A DNA stretch of 64,000 nucleotides from DATBSK01 sp964532485 (GCA_964532485.1 CAZHKE010000012.1:1-64000), one strand, 5' to 3'; positions 1 through 8,422 are shown, numbered from the stretch's first letter. Program-made: numbers and translations. The notes: generated by a model not told the origin, from the sequence alone.

Positions 1-519
1 CTCGCGCTCGGGTGGCGCATGCTCGTGCTCGCGGAGTCGGGTGATCTCGCGGCCGCGACGGCCGCGCGCGAGGTGTACGACCGCGACATGCGCTCCGCGG
101 TGCCCGAGGTCGTCTGGGTCTGGATGCTCGAAGCGCAGGTGAGCGTCGCGTTCCGTACGGGTGATCGCGAGCTTGCAGATCGTCTGCGCGAGCAGGTCGC
201 ACCGTACGCCGGCTCGATCCTCGGCGCCGACACCGCGTTGTTCGGTGCCGGTGAGCACTTCATCGGCAGGATCGCGTTCGTCGACGGACGCTACGACGAG
301 GCCGTCGCGTGTGGTCAGCGCGCGACGGAGTTCGCCGACCGCTGGGGCCTCGCCCTGCTCTCGACGAAGCACCGCATCGATCTCGCTCGCGCGCTGCTCG
401 CGAGGGACGGTGCGGGCGACGCCGATCGCGCTCGCGCGCTCCTCGCGGAAGCACTCGAGACCGCCGACCGCCTCGACCTGGGCGGTCCCGCGGCCGAGGC
501 CCGCTCGCTGCTGGGCTAG
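1..519 (+). CDS. C-terminal fragment of a helical-repeat (TPR-like) protein, probably the tail of a large regulator
   Basis: The reading frame is open to the left window edge, so the N-terminus is missing; the first visible Met is at base 19 but need not be the start. About 172 residues are visible. They show helix-turn-helix pairs of the tetratricopeptide type: Ala/Leu-rich helices with motifs such as GDRELADRL, GRYDEAVACGQ and ADRARALLAEAL, ending LGGPAAEARSLLG. This pattern is typical of the C-terminal repeat region of LuxR/SARP-type ATPase regulators or adenylate-cyclase-linked ATPases, but no catalytic or DNA-binding domain lies in the window, so function is not assigned. It overlaps the convergent Crp-type gene by 4 bases. 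Confidence 0.6.
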   Translation, partial: LALGWRMLVLAESGDLAAATAAREVYDRDMRSAVPEVVWVWMLEAQVSVAFRTGDRELADRLREQVAPYAGSILGADTALFGAGEHFIGRIAFVDGRYDEAVACGQRATEFADRWGLALLSTKHRIDLARALLARDGAGDADRARALLAEALETADRLDLGGPAAEARSLLG

Positions 520-1226
520 AGGCTGGCGCGGTCTTCCATCGACTGGCGGTCGAGGATGCGGTAGTGGTTGCGGCCGTCGAGGGCGAGCCACTCGAGACGC
601 ACGAACAGCGAGATGGCCTTGTTCACCCGCTCGCGTGACGCCCCGACCATCGATGCCAGCTCTTCCTGGGTCACCGGCAACGTGAACCTGTTGGTGTCGC
701 CGGCGAGCTCGAGGAGGCGCTTGGCGGTGCGCGCGGGCACGTCGAGGAACACCGCATCTGCGAGTGCCTCGTCGGTCGCGCGCAGCCGCTGGACGAGCAG
801 CCGCACGATCACCCACAGCAGCTCGGGGCGCGCGCGCAGCATCGCCCGCACGGGCTCGTACGAGAGCTCGATGACGGTCGTGTCGACGAGCGCGCGGGCG
901 TCGGCGATCCGCGCGCCGTCGTCGAACAGCGCGAGCTCACCGAACAGCCCACCGTTCTCGAGCACCGCGATCACGGTCTCGCGCCCGTCGCCCGCTTGCG
1001 ACGCGATCGCGATTCGCCCTTCCTGGATCACGAACAGCGACGACGATGCGTCGCCCTGACGGAACAGCAGCTCGTTGCGGTCGAGCTCGCGCGTGTCGGC
1101 ATGCTCGGCGAGCTCGGCGAGCGCGTCGGCGGGAAGCTCCGCGAAGAGCTCGGTGGCGTCGAGCAGACGACGTTCCGGCACGGGGACAGAGCGTAGGACG
1201 GTCCCGGACAGGCCGTCTGGTACCAT
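516..1226 (-). CDS. Crp/Fnr family transcriptional regulator
   Basis: 236 residues, the usual Crp length. An N-terminal cyclic-nucleotide-binding fold (about 25-140) has the jelly-roll turns LFRQGD and GGLFGELALFDDGARIADARA; the phosphate-binding-cassette-like stretch FGELAL...ARIADA keeps the small residues and an Arg. A long dimerisation helix (about 140-165) leads to a C-terminal winged helix (about 170-225) with the recognition-helix region TQEELASMVGASRERVNKAIS. The ligand is not certain from sequence. The start at 1226 is preceded on the minus strand by a purine-rich GGGGAAGGGGG ribosome site. It is divergent from carD, with only 57 bases between the starts. Confidence 0.9.
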   Translation of the reverse strand: MVPDGLSGTVLRSVPVPERRLLDATELFAELPADALAELAEHADTRELDRNELLFRQGDASSSLFVIQEGRIAIASQAGDGRETVIAVLENGGLFGELALFDDGARIADARALVDTTVIELSYEPVRAMLRARPELLWVIVRLLVQRLRATDEALADAVFLDVPARTAKRLLELAGDTNRFTLPVTQEELASMVGASRERVNKAISLFVRLEWLALDGRNHYRILDRQSMEDRASL

Positions 1227-1283
1227 GATGCACCCCCTTCCCCTTCCGGGAACGTTCGTCCACTCTTCTCCTCGAGGTCAGCC

Positions 1284-1865
1284 ATGCCGTTCGCCGTCGG
1301 TGACAAGGTCGTCTACCCGCACCACGGTGCGGCGATCATCGAGGGCAAGGAGAAGCGGCCGTTCGACGGCAAGAAGACCGACTACTTCGTCCTGCGCATC
1401 ACCTACGGCGACCTGAAGGTCTCGATCCCGGTCGACAAGGCCGAGGAGATCGGGCTGCGCGACGTCATCAACGACGAGGAGGTCGAGGAGGTCTTCGCGG
1501 TCCTTCGCAAGAAGGAGGCGCGCATGCCGACGAACTGGTCGCGCCGGTTCAAGAACCATGTCGAGAAGCTCAAGAGCGGCGACATCTACCAGGTCGCGGA
1601 GGTCGTGCGGAACCTCTCGCTGCGCGAGGCCGACAAGGGCCTGTCGGCCGGTGAGAAGCGCATGCTCGCCCGCGCCCGCCAGATCCTCGTCTCCGAGCTC
1701 ACGTTCGCGTTGAACGTCGAGGAGGAGACGGCCGAGCTGCGGCTGGACGACGTGCTGGCGGGGCGTGACGTCCCGGTGAAGAAGAGCAAGCCGCGGAAGG
1801 CCGCACCCAAGAAGGCTGCGAAGAAGGCCTCGACGGCCAAGAAGCAGCCCGCGAAGAAGCGGTAG
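1284..1865 (+). CDS. carD: CarD family RNA polymerase-binding regulator with a Lys/Ala-rich tail
   Basis: 193 residues. Residues 1-60 form the Tudor-like RNA polymerase interaction domain (FAVGDKVVYPHHGAAII...) that binds the beta-subunit protrusion. The following helical DNA-binding domain contains the NWSRRFKNH segment with the conserved Trp that wedges into the upstream fork of the open complex. CarD of mycobacteria stabilises open complexes and is usually about 160 residues. Here about 30 extra residues form a lysine/alanine/proline tail (VKKSKPRKAAPKKAAKK...) resembling histone-H1-like basic tails. An AGGT-type ribosome site lies before ATG 1284. carD upstream of ispD-ispF is a common actinobacterial arrangement. 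Confidence 0.95.
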   Translation: MPFAVGDKVVYPHHGAAIIEGKEKRPFDGKKTDYFVLRITYGDLKVSIPVDKAEEIGLRDVINDEEVEEVFAVLRKKEARMPTNWSRRFKNHVEKLKSGDIYQVAEVVRNLSLREADKGLSAGEKRMLARARQILVSELTFALNVEEETAELRLDDVLAGRDVPVKKSKPRKAAPKKAAKKASTAKKQPAKKR

Positions 1866-1893
1866 CAGCGCCGCCGGGCGCACGGCACGACCC

Positions 1894-2553
1894 GTGTCGG
1901 CCTCCTCCCCCCAGACGGCCGCGATCGTCGTCGCCGCCGGGCGCGGCGAGCGCTTCGGCGCTCCCAAGCAGTTCCTGGTCGCGGGCGGCGCGCGCCTGGT
2001 CGACCACGCGGTGGCGGCCGCCGGCGCGTCGTGCGACGAGGTGGTGCTGGTGCTCCCTGCCGATCGCGACTGGGACGGCGCGCCGGTCGCGAAGTGGGTC
2101 GCGGGCGGTGCGACGCGATCCGAGTCGGTGCGGGCCGGGCTCGCCGCGCTCGACGCCGACCCCGAGATCGTCGTCGTGCACGACGCAGCTCGCGCGCTCG
2201 CGGCCCCCGAGCTGTTCGAGCTCGTGATCGACACGGTGCGCGCCGGGGCCGACGGAGCCGTGCCTGCAGTCGCGATCCCCGACACGGTGAAGCGCGTCGA
2301 CGGGGACCGCGTCGTCGAGACCGTCGACCGCGACGGGCTCGTCGTCGTGCAGACGCCGCAGGCGTTCCGCGCCGATCGCTTGCGGGCCGCGCACGACACG
2401 GGGGTTGATGCGACCGACGATGCCGCACTCGTCGAAGCGGCGGGGGGCACGGTGGTCGTGGTCGCCGGCGACCCTCGCAACGTGAAGGTCACGACGGTCG
2501 CCGACCTCTCCGTCGTCGAGGCCCTGCTCGCCGAGTCGGAGCACGCACCGTGA
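1894..2553 (+). CDS. ispD: 2-C-methyl-D-erythritol 4-phosphate cytidylyltransferase
   Basis: 219 residues, usual length. It catalyses CTP plus MEP to CDP-ME in the non-mevalonate isoprenoid pathway in the cytoplasm. The N-terminal nucleotide-binding signature AAIVVAAGRGERFGAPKQFL is present with the expected Gly/Arg/Lys residues, then RSESVRAGL and VHDAARA, which carry the substrate and metal ligands, and TPQAFRADRL near the C-terminus. It starts at GTG 1894, which places the motif at residue 9. It overlaps ispF by 4 bases (GTGA), so the two are translationally coupled. Confidence 0.96.
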   Translation: MSASSPQTAAIVVAAGRGERFGAPKQFLVAGGARLVDHAVAAAGASCDEVVLVLPADRDWDGAPVAKWVAGGATRSESVRAGLAALDADPEIVVVHDAARALAAPELFELVIDTVRAGADGAVPAVAIPDTVKRVDGDRVVETVDRDGLVVVQTPQAFRADRLRAAHDTGVDATDDAALVEAAGGTVVVVAGDPRNVKVTTVADLSVVEALLAESEHAP

Positions 2554-3038
2554 GCCTCCGCGTCGGACTCGGCTTCGACGTCCACCCGTTCGGCGGTGCC
2601 CCGCCCGCTGACGATCGACGACTGGTGCTCGGGGGCGTCACCATCGACGGTGCGCCCGTCCTCGTCGGCCACTCCGATGCCGACGTCGTCGCGCACGCGG
2701 TGGCCGACGCGCTGCTCGGCGCCTCGGGGTTGCCCGATCTGGGCACCTTGTTCCCCGCGTCCGACGAGACGTACCGCGACGCGTCGTCGATCGAGCTGCT
2801 GCGCGAGGTGATGGCGAAGGTCGCTGCCGCCGGCTGGCGCGTCGGGAACGTCGACGTGGTCGTCGCGGCGGAGCAGCCGCGTCTCGCGCCGCACCTCTCG
2901 GCGATGCGGGCGAACCTCGAGGCGGTGCTCGACGGTCGCGTGTCGGTGAAGCCCAAGCATGCTGAAGGCGTCGGCGCGATCGGCCGGGGCGAGGGCATCG
3001 CCGCCTGGGCCGTGGCGCTCCTCGAGTCGACATCGTGA
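2550..3038 (+). CDS. ispF: 2-C-methyl-D-erythritol 2,4-cyclodiphosphate synthase
   Basis: 162 residues, usual for the trimeric IspF. It converts CDP-ME-2-phosphate to MEcPP. GLGFDVHPF supplies the metal-ligand Asp/His; LVGHSDADVVAHAVADALLGA and DLGTLFPASDE are diagnostic. The C-terminal GEGIAAWAVALL helix is also typical. GTG start at 2550 overlaps the ispD stop. The gene is followed immediately by a strong hairpin (3041-3075). Confidence 0.97.
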   Translation: MSLRVGLGFDVHPFGGAPPADDRRLVLGGVTIDGAPVLVGHSDADVVAHAVADALLGASGLPDLGTLFPASDETYRDASSIELLREVMAKVAAAGWRVGNVDVVVAAEQPRLAPHLSAMRANLEAVLDGRVSVKPKHAEGVGAIGRGEGIAAWAVALLESTS

Positions 3039-3040
3039 TG

Positions 3041-3075
3041 CGTATCTCGAGGCCGCACTGCGGCCTCGAGATACG
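3041..3075. terminator. Perfect 17-bp inverted repeat behind ispF
   Basis: Two 17-base arms (3041-3057 and 3059-3075) are exact reverse complements around one central base. In RNA this is a long GC-rich stem with a tight loop. It starts two bases after the ispF stop and ends 27 bases before the cysS -10 box. There is no U-tract, as is common for actinobacterial terminators. It could also be a bidirectional roadblock or a protein site. Confidence 0.7.
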
Positions 3076-3102
3076 CCTCGGTGAAGAGAGGTGCGTCCCG
3101 CG

Positions 3103-3108
3103 TAGCCT
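3103..3108 (+). promoter_or_regulatory. -10 box for cysS, leaderless type
   Basis: TAGCCT ends six bases before ATG 3115. This spacing puts the transcript start at or next to the A of the ATG, which favours ATG 3115 over the adjacent GTG 3112. Confidence 0.6.
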
Positions 3109-3114
3109 CGCGTG

Positions 3115-4506
3115 ATGCCGCTGCGGGTGCACGACACGCTCGAGGGGGCCTCGGTCGAGCTGACGCCGCGCGACCCCGGGCGGATCAGCATGTACGTCTG
3201 CGGCCCGACCGTCTACGAGGTGCCCCATGTCGGGCACGGCCGCACCGCCGTCGTCTTCGACATCGTGCGTCGGTACCTCGAGTGGCGGGGCTTCCACGTC
3301 ACGTTCGTCACCAACGTCACCGACGTCGAGGACAAGATCATCGCCCGCGCCGCACAGAGCCGATCGACGGAGCCGGAGATCGCGAAGCAGTTCGAGGCGG
3401 CGTACTGGCACGAGCTCGACCGGTTGAACGTCCGCCGCCCGGACTCGATGCCCCGCGCCACCGAGTACATCGCGCCGATGCTGGAGCTCGTCGACGAGCT
3501 CGTCGAGACGGGTCACGCCTACGTCGTCGAGGGGCAGGGCGTCTACTTCGACGTCGTGTCGTACCCGCCGTACGGGGAGCTGCCGCACCGCACGCTCGAG
3601 CAGCTGCTCGACTCGGCGGGCGCCCGCGTCGAGGTCGACGAGGCCAAGCGCAACCCGGTCGACTTCGCGCTCTGGAAGGCCGCGAAGCCCGGGGAGCCGT
3701 CGTGGCCCTCGCCGTGGGGCGCGGGCCGACCCGGCTGGCACATCGAGTGCTCGGCGATGTCGCTGCGCGAGCTCGGCGAGGGCTTCGACCTCCACGGCGC
3801 CGGCAACGACCTCGTCTTCCCGCACAACGAGAACGAGCGTGCGCAGGCCGAGGCGGCGGGCCACGCGTTCGCCCGGCACTGGATCCATTCGGGGATGGTC
3901 GAGATCGGCGGCGAGAAGATGTCGAAGTCGCTGAACAACTTCGTGACGCTGGCTGACGCGCTCGACGCCCACGGGCCGCGCGCGTTCCGCATGGCTGTGC
4001 TCCAGACGCACTACCGCAAGGCGATGGAGCTGGGTGACGACGAGCTGCGCTCGGCGGCGAGCGGGGTCGCCCGCCTCGCCGCGCTCCTCCGGCGCGCCGC
4101 GGCCGGGGGCATCGACTGGAGGGCCGCGGCGCCCGACGTCGAGATCGTCGGTCGCTTCCGCGACGCGATGGACGATGACTTCGGCACGCCGCAAGCGGTC
4201 GCAGTCGGCGTCTTCGACGCGGCCGCGTCCGCGAACCAGGCGATCGACGCCGGCGACGCCGAGCGCGCGGCCGTGCTCGTCGGCACCGTCGTCGAGCTGT
4301 CGGGTGCCTTCGGCCTCGAGATCGGCGCATCGGGAGGCGGCACCGCCGGACCCGACGGTGCCGAGATCGACGCGCTGGTCCGCCGGCGCGACGAGGCGCG
4401 TGCCGCCAAGGACTTCGCGACCGCCGACCGGCTCCGCGACGAGCTCACCGCGCGGGGCGTCGTCCTCGAGGACACCCCGACGGGGACCGTGTGGCACCGC
4501 GCCTGA
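3115..4506 (+). CDS. cysS: Cysteinyl-tRNA synthetase
   Basis: 463 residues from ATG 3115 (GTG 3112 would add one). Class I synthetase charging tRNA-Cys. Signatures: MYVCGPTVYEVPHVGHGR, which holds the HIGH-like motif and the first zinc-ligand Cys; GWHIECSAMS with the Cys ligand; HNENERAQ with His/Glu zinc ligands; and KMSKSLNNF, the KMSKS loop. The C-terminal helical anticodon-binding region is complete (DFATADRLRDELTARGVVLED). Followed by rlmB in the same direction, the standard cysS-rlmB pairing. A leaderless-type promoter sits right before it. Confidence 0.97.
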   Translation: MPLRVHDTLEGASVELTPRDPGRISMYVCGPTVYEVPHVGHGRTAVVFDIVRRYLEWRGFHVTFVTNVTDVEDKIIARAAQSRSTEPEIAKQFEAAYWHELDRLNVRRPDSMPRATEYIAPMLELVDELVETGHAYVVEGQGVYFDVVSYPPYGELPHRTLEQLLDSAGARVEVDEAKRNPVDFALWKAAKPGEPSWPSPWGAGRPGWHIECSAMSLRELGEGFDLHGAGNDLVFPHNENERAQAEAAGHAFARHWIHSGMVEIGGEKMSKSLNNFVTLADALDAHGPRAFRMAVLQTHYRKAMELGDDELRSAASGVARLAALLRRAAAGGIDWRAAAPDVEIVGRFRDAMDDDFGTPQAVAVGVFDAAASANQAIDAGDAERAAVLVGTVVELSGAFGLEIGASGGGTAGPDGAEIDALVRRRDEARAAKDFATADRLRDELTARGVVLEDTPTGTVWHRA

Positions 4507-4561
4507 CGGCTCATCCGTCACGGCAGCGAGCGCTCGGCTCGATCTCCGGCTTCAGGGGAAC

Positions 4562-5305
4562 GTGATCGTGCCGAAGACCCTCGGCGGTGACGTCGTTCCG
4601 GGTGTGCGGGCGGTCCGGGAGCTGCTCCTCGCCGACGCGCGGCCCGTTCGCAAGCTGCTGATCGACCGCGAGCGCACCGACGACGCCGAGCTGCTCGACC
4701 TGGCGCGCGACCACGGCGTGCGCGTCGAGCTCGTCGACGGGCATCGCATCGACCGCCAGGCGCGCATCGACACGCACCAGGGTGTCGTCGCCATCGCCGC
4801 GCCCGTCGGCGACGTGCCGCTCGACGCCCTGTGCACGCGCGCCGACGCGTTCCTCGTCGCGCTCGACGGCGTCACCGACCCCCGCAACCTCGGTGCGGTG
4901 CTCCGGACGGCCGAGGTCGCGGGCGCGACCGGCGCGGTCCTGGCACGACACCGCGGCGCGCTGCTCGGCCCGGCCGCGATCAAGGCCGCCGCGGGTGCGA
5001 TCGAGCACCTGCCGCTCGCACTGGTCAGCGGTGTACCGAGCGCGATCGAGCACGCAGGGCGCGCCGGTGTATGGGGGGTCGGTCTCGATGCCGCGGGTCC
5101 CACACCGATCCGGGAGCTGCCCGTTGCCGACGCGTCCGTGATGCTCGTGCTCGGCGGGGAGGGGCGCGGTCTCTCGCGCCTCGCCCGCGAACGGTGCGAC
5201 GTGCTCGCGTCGATCCCGATGCACGGGCGCCTCGAGTCTCTGAACGTCGCCGCGGCCGCGGCCGTCGCGTGCTTCGAGATCGCCGCGCGGCGCGCCACTC
5301 GGTAG
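4562..5305 (+). CDS. rlmB: TrmH/SpoU family rRNA 2'-O-methyltransferase (RlmB type)
   Basis: About 247 residues from GTG 4562; GTG 4568 is an alternative, and an AGGGGA ribosome site at 4553-4558 does not decide between them. The N-terminal substrate-binding domain (VVPGVRAVRELL, THQGVVAIAAP) precedes a SPOUT trefoil-knot domain with the three family motifs: DGVTDPRNLGAVLRTAEVAG, LVLGGEGRGLSRL and MHGRLESLNVAAAAAVACFE. RlmB methylates a conserved guanosine in the 23S rRNA peptidyl-transferase loop; the exact base in this organism is inferred. It ends 12 bases before a tRNA gene. Confidence 0.92.
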   Translation: MIVPKTLGGDVVPGVRAVRELLLADARPVRKLLIDRERTDDAELLDLARDHGVRVELVDGHRIDRQARIDTHQGVVAIAAPVGDVPLDALCTRADAFLVALDGVTDPRNLGAVLRTAEVAGATGAVLARHRGALLGPAAIKAAAGAIEHLPLALVSGVPSAIEHAGRAGVWGVGLDAAGPTPIRELPVADASVMLVLGGEGRGLSRLARERCDVLASIPMHGRLESLNVAAAAAVACFEIAARRATR

Positions 5306-5317
5306 CCTGGGACCGCG

Positions 5318-5391
5318 GCCGGGTTAGCTCAGCTGGTTAGAGCACCGCTCTTGTAAAGCGGATGTCGTCGGTTCGAATCCGACACCCGGCT
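5318..5391 (+). tRNA. tRNA-Thr (anticodon TGT)
   Basis: A complete 74-nt cloverleaf. The 7-bp acceptor stem GCCGGGT/ACCCGGC and 4-bp D stem GCTC/GAGC are both intact. The anticodon stem CCGCT/AGCGG encloses loop CTTGTAA, giving anticodon TGT and reading ACA as Thr. The T stem is GTCGG/CCGAC with loop TTCGAAT. The discriminator is T and the CCA end is not encoded. A TAGCCT hexamer nine bases upstream (5303-5308) may be its -10 box, overlapping the rlmB stop codon. Confidence 0.97.
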
Positions 5392-5460
5392 CGAAGAACC
5401 TCGGCGTTCTCGGTGGAAATCCGCGGTTTTCCGCCGCGCGGCGACCATACTCGTCCGCCG

Positions 5461-5718
5461 ATGGAGCTCTCGGCACGCGATCGCGCCATCCTCGATTTCG
5501 AACGTTCGTGGTGGCATCTGGCCGGGCCGAAAGAGGCTCAGATCCGCGCGCGCCTCGACATGTCGAGCACTCGCTACTATCGCCGTCTCGGTGAGCTGCT
5601 CGACTCACCGGTCGCCTTTGCGTACGACCCACTCACTGTGAAGCGCTTGCGCCGCTACCGCGACGATCGCCGCCGGGCCCGGTTCGAGGGTCAGCGCGCC
5701 GACCCGGGGTCCCGGTGA
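5461..5718 (+). CDS. DUF3263 family small protein
   Basis: 85 residues. It matches the actinobacterial DUF3263 pattern: LSARDRAILDFERSWW near the N-terminus, GPKEAQIRARLDMSSTRYYRRL in the middle, and DPLTVKRLRRYRDDRRRAR at the basic C-terminus. The fold looks like a short helix-turn-helix (RLDMSSTRYYRRLGELL), so DNA binding is plausible, but no function is established. ATG 5461 fits the family start. It overlaps the LytR_C gene by four bases (GTGA), as is usual for this pair. Confidence 0.88.
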   Translation: MELSARDRAILDFERSWWHLAGPKEAQIRARLDMSSTRYYRRLGELLDSPVAFAYDPLTVKRLRRYRDDRRRARFEGQRADPGSR

Positions 5719-6212
5719 CCGCGCTCGTCCTCGTGCCCCGACGTCGCACCACCACCGACCTCGTCCTGCGCACGGCCGCGCGCGGGGCGGTGCTCATCGG
5801 TGTCGCGGTCGTGATCGGCATCGTCCTGCTCCAGGTCGTCGACAAGGGCGGTGGCGGTGGTGGAGGCGTGGCGCCACCGGTCACCGAGGCGAACGACGGG
5901 TCGACGACCAGCACCACCGGCGACGACGGTCGTGCGCCCGAGGAGGTGCGCGTCCTCGTGCTGAACGGGTCGGGGATCGCCAACGCGGCCGGCACGAAGG
6001 CCAACGAGCTGCGCGGCCTCGGCTACGCGATCGCCGGCACCGGGAACTCCGAGCCGCGGACCGGGTCGGGCGTCGCGTGCATCTCCGGCTTCGAGCTGGA
6101 GGCCGACGCACTCGCGAAGACCCTCGGCGCCGGGTACACCGTCGAGACATATCCCGACCCTCCGGTGGAGGGCTCGGAGAACGCCGATTGCATCGTGATC
6201 CTGGGCTCGTAG
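5715..6212 (+). CDS. Membrane-anchored LytR C-terminal-domain protein
   Basis: 165 residues from GTG 5715. One transmembrane helix (about 24-43, VLIGVAVVIGIVLLQVV), then a Gly-rich and Ser/Thr-rich low-complexity linker (about 46-72), then a LytR_C domain (about 77-165) beginning VRVLVLNGSGIANAAGTKA. LytR_C domains accompany cell-wall glycopolymer ligases but here stand alone without the LCP catalytic domain, so an accessory envelope role is inferred. Two Cys (CISGFE and NADC) may form a disulfide outside the membrane. Coupled to the DUF3263 gene. Confidence 0.82.
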   Translation: MTALVLVPRRRTTTDLVLRTAARGAVLIGVAVVIGIVLLQVVDKGGGGGGGVAPPVTEANDGSTTSTTGDDGRAPEEVRVLVLNGSGIANAAGTKANELRGLGYAIAGTGNSEPRTGSGVACISGFELEADALAKTLGAGYTVETYPDPPVEGSENADCIVILGS

Positions 6213-6228
6213 GACCCCAGACCCGGAG

Positions 6229-6996
6229 ATGCCGGTCGCGTTCGCGCCGCTCGCCGGCGACCCTCGGCATGCCGCACTCGTCGTCGACTTCGACGGGACG
6301 CTCGCGCCGATCGTCGACCATCCCGAGCACGCCACCGCGCTGCCCGCGGCGCTCGACGCGCTCCGCGCGCTCGTCGACGACCTCGAGCTCGTCGCCATCG
6401 TGAGCGGTCGGCCCGTCGACTTCCTGCGCGAGCACGTGGCCGTCGCCGGGCTCGCGCTCGTCGGACAGTACGGGCTCGAGCGCCTCGTGGACCGACGCGT
6501 CGTGTTCGAGCCCGAAGCCGAGCCCTACGTCGGCCCGGTCGCGGCGGTCGCCGAGGAGGCGGCGGCACGCTGGCCGCGCGTCGTCGTCGAGCGCAAGGGC
6601 CAGATCGCGGTGGCGCTGCACTGGCGCATGGTGCCCGAAGCGGCCCCGCCGATCGACGAGGTGAGCGAGCTCGCGAGCCGGCACGGGCTCGCCCTGCTAC
6701 CAGGCCGGATGGTCGTCGAGCTACGACCGCCGCTCGCCGTCGACAAGGGCACCGCGGTCGAGTCCCTGCTCGGCGGGGACGGGATCACCCGGGCTGGGTT
6801 CGCCGGCGACGATGTGGGCGACCTCGCCGCCTTCGATGCCCTCGACCGACTGGTCGCCGCCGGCGCCCTCGAGACCGCGGTGCGGGTCGCCGTGCGCTCC
6901 GAGGAGTCGCCGGACGCACTCCTGGCTCGGGCCGACGCGATCGTCGACGGTCCCGAGGGCCTCGTGACGGCTCTCGACGCGCTGGTGGCACGGTGA
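6229..6996 (+). CDS. otsB: Trehalose-phosphatase family HAD hydrolase
   Basis: 255 residues. HAD motif I is VVDFDGTLAPI (nucleophile Asp and acid/base Asp), motif II lies in AIVSGRPVDFL, Lys of motif III in PPLAVDKGTAVESLL, and motif IV is FAGDDVGDLAAFDAL. Length and cap arrangement fit OtsB, which removes phosphate from trehalose-6-phosphate. Because gpgS and a glycerate kinase lie 3-5 kb away, a glucosyl-3-phosphoglycerate phosphatase role cannot be excluded. It is convergent with the otsA-like gene; the intervening 46 bases show nothing distinct. Confidence 0.87.
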   Translation: MPVAFAPLAGDPRHAALVVDFDGTLAPIVDHPEHATALPAALDALRALVDDLELVAIVSGRPVDFLREHVAVAGLALVGQYGLERLVDRRVVFEPEAEPYVGPVAAVAEEAAARWPRVVVERKGQIAVALHWRMVPEAAPPIDEVSELASRHGLALLPGRMVVELRPPLAVDKGTAVESLLGGDGITRAGFAGDDVGDLAAFDALDRLVAAGALETAVRVAVRSEESPDALLARADAIVDGPEGLVTALDALVAR

Positions 6997-7042
6997 GCAA
7001 CCCGAGGCGTTGCCGGACGCGCCGACGCGGCGGGATCGCGGC

Positions 7043-8422
7043 TCAGCGGGCGGCCTCGAGCTGATCGGCGAGCCAGTCCCTCGGCGTGCGGGCGCCGGCG
7101 AGCTCGCGCAGCCTCGCCGCCCGCGTGGCGCGCTCGGCCGCGGGCATCGACAGGGCGGTGTGGAGCGCGTCGGCCGCGTGCTCGAGGTCGTACGGGTGGG
7201 TCTCGACCGCAGCCTCACCGAGCTCGTCCCATGCACCTGCATCGGGTGACAGGCAGAGCACGCCGTCGTTGCGGTTGAGGATCGGGCCCTCCTTCGCGAC
7301 GAGGTTCAGCCCGTCCTTGATGGGGTTGACGAGCAGCACGTCGTAGCGGCCGAGCGCGGCAACTGTCCGGACGAAGTCGTCGCTCGTGTCGAGCACGACG
7401 GGCTGCCAGTCACCGGCCGCCCACCGCTCGTTCACCCTGACGACGGCTTGCTCCATCTCGTTGCGGTACCCGAGGTACTCCGCCAGAGACTCGCGCGAGG
7501 GATTGGCACGCGCGACGAACACGACGCGTCCCCGCCACTCGGGGTGCTGCTCGAGCAGCAGGTCGAACGCGGCGAACCCGCGCACGATGTTCTTCGAGGG
7601 TTCGACGCGGTCGACGCGCAGCAGCATCGTTCGGTCGCCGACGAGGTCGTCGAGCTCGCGCCGGGCGGCCCGGGCACCGGGTGTCGAGGCCACCTCGTTC
7701 AGCTCGGCGCCGTCGGGTGCGAGCGGTGCCACGAACGTCGGCTGGAGCTCGCAGCCGCTGCCGAGGATCTCTCGGACCGAAGCCTCGTACGCGCGGGCCC
7801 AGCGCTCGGCGTGGAAGCCGCACGGCACCGATGCCATCGACGAGCACAGCGCGGTCGCCGTCGCGGTCGGTAGCACCCGGATCGAGTTCGGCCCGCAGAA
7901 CGCTGTGTGCGTGAAGTGAGCGATCTTCAGGTCGGGCCGAGCGCTCGCCAGGATGCCGGGGACGAGCGCGAGCTGGTAGTCCTGCACGAGCACCACGTCG
8001 CCCTCGCCCGCCGCGGCGGACGCGGCGTCGGCGAACGCCTGGCTCACCGACACGTACGAGCCCCACGCCTCCCGGAAGTGGTGGTCGAAGCGGGGCCGGC
8101 GCGGGAGATCGAACAGCCCGTGGTGGAGGAACCACAGCGTTCCGTTGGAGACGATGTCGTAGTACTGGCGGAACTCGACGGGGTCGAAGTCGAGCATCGT
8201 GAGCGCGATGTCGGTCGCCGGCACGGCGCCCGCGCGCACTGCCGCGCGGTCGTCGTCGGCGATCGCCGCCGCGATCCAGGCGGCGCCGGGCCCGGCCGCG
8301 CCGGCGGTCAGGAGCGGTCCCAACGCGGACGCGACGCCGCCGGCGCCGGGGCGCGCGTCGAAGCCGCCGTCGGCACGGGCGACGAAGCGATAGGGCCCCC
8401 GGTTGGAGACGACGACCGTCAC
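7043..8422 (-). CDS. GT20 family trehalose-6-phosphate synthase-like glycosyltransferase
   Basis: 459 residues from GTG 8422; the frame is open further upstream, but that stretch lies inside treT. VTVVVSNRGPYRF at the N-terminus is the GT20 start motif, VLVQDYQLALVPGIL is the acceptor-side motif, and the C-terminal donor-binding segment YDVLLVNPIKDGLNLVAKEGP is conserved. The segment normally reading like FLHIPFP in OtsA is HFTHTAFC here, and the protein is of normal OtsA length. The likely reaction is glucosyl transfer from an NDP-glucose to glucose-6-phosphate, but acceptor specificity is uncertain. It overlaps treT by four bases (GTGA). Confidence 0.8.
   Translation of the reverse strand: MTVVVSNRGPYRFVARADGGFDARPGAGGVASALGPLLTAGAAGPGAAWIAAAIADDDRAAVRAGAVPATDIALTMLDFDPVEFRQYYDIVSNGTLWFLHHGLFDLPRRPRFDHHFREAWGSYVSVSQAFADAASAAAGEGDVVLVQDYQLALVPGILASARPDLKIAHFTHTAFCGPNSIRVLPTATATALCSSMASVPCGFHAERWARAYEASVREILGSGCELQPTFVAPLAPDGAELNEVASTPGARAARRELDDLVGDRTMLLRVDRVEPSKNIVRGFAAFDLLLEQHPEWRGRVVFVARANPSRESLAEYLGYRNEMEQAVVRVNERWAAGDWQPVVLDTSDDFVRTVAALGRYDVLLVNPIKDGLNLVAKEGPILNRNDGVLCLSPDAGAWDELGEAAVETHPYDLEHAADALHTALSMPAAERATRAARLRELAGARTPRDWLADQLEAAR

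Noticed and set aside
2638..4521. 627-codon open frame on the minus strand
   Set aside because: Antisense to ispF and cysS, both of which are complete and unmistakable.
4034..4561. Upstream part of the 423-codon frame that contains rlmB
   Set aside because: Overlaps cysS, is Ser/Arg/Pro-rich and without RlmB similarity; the family begins near GTG 4562.
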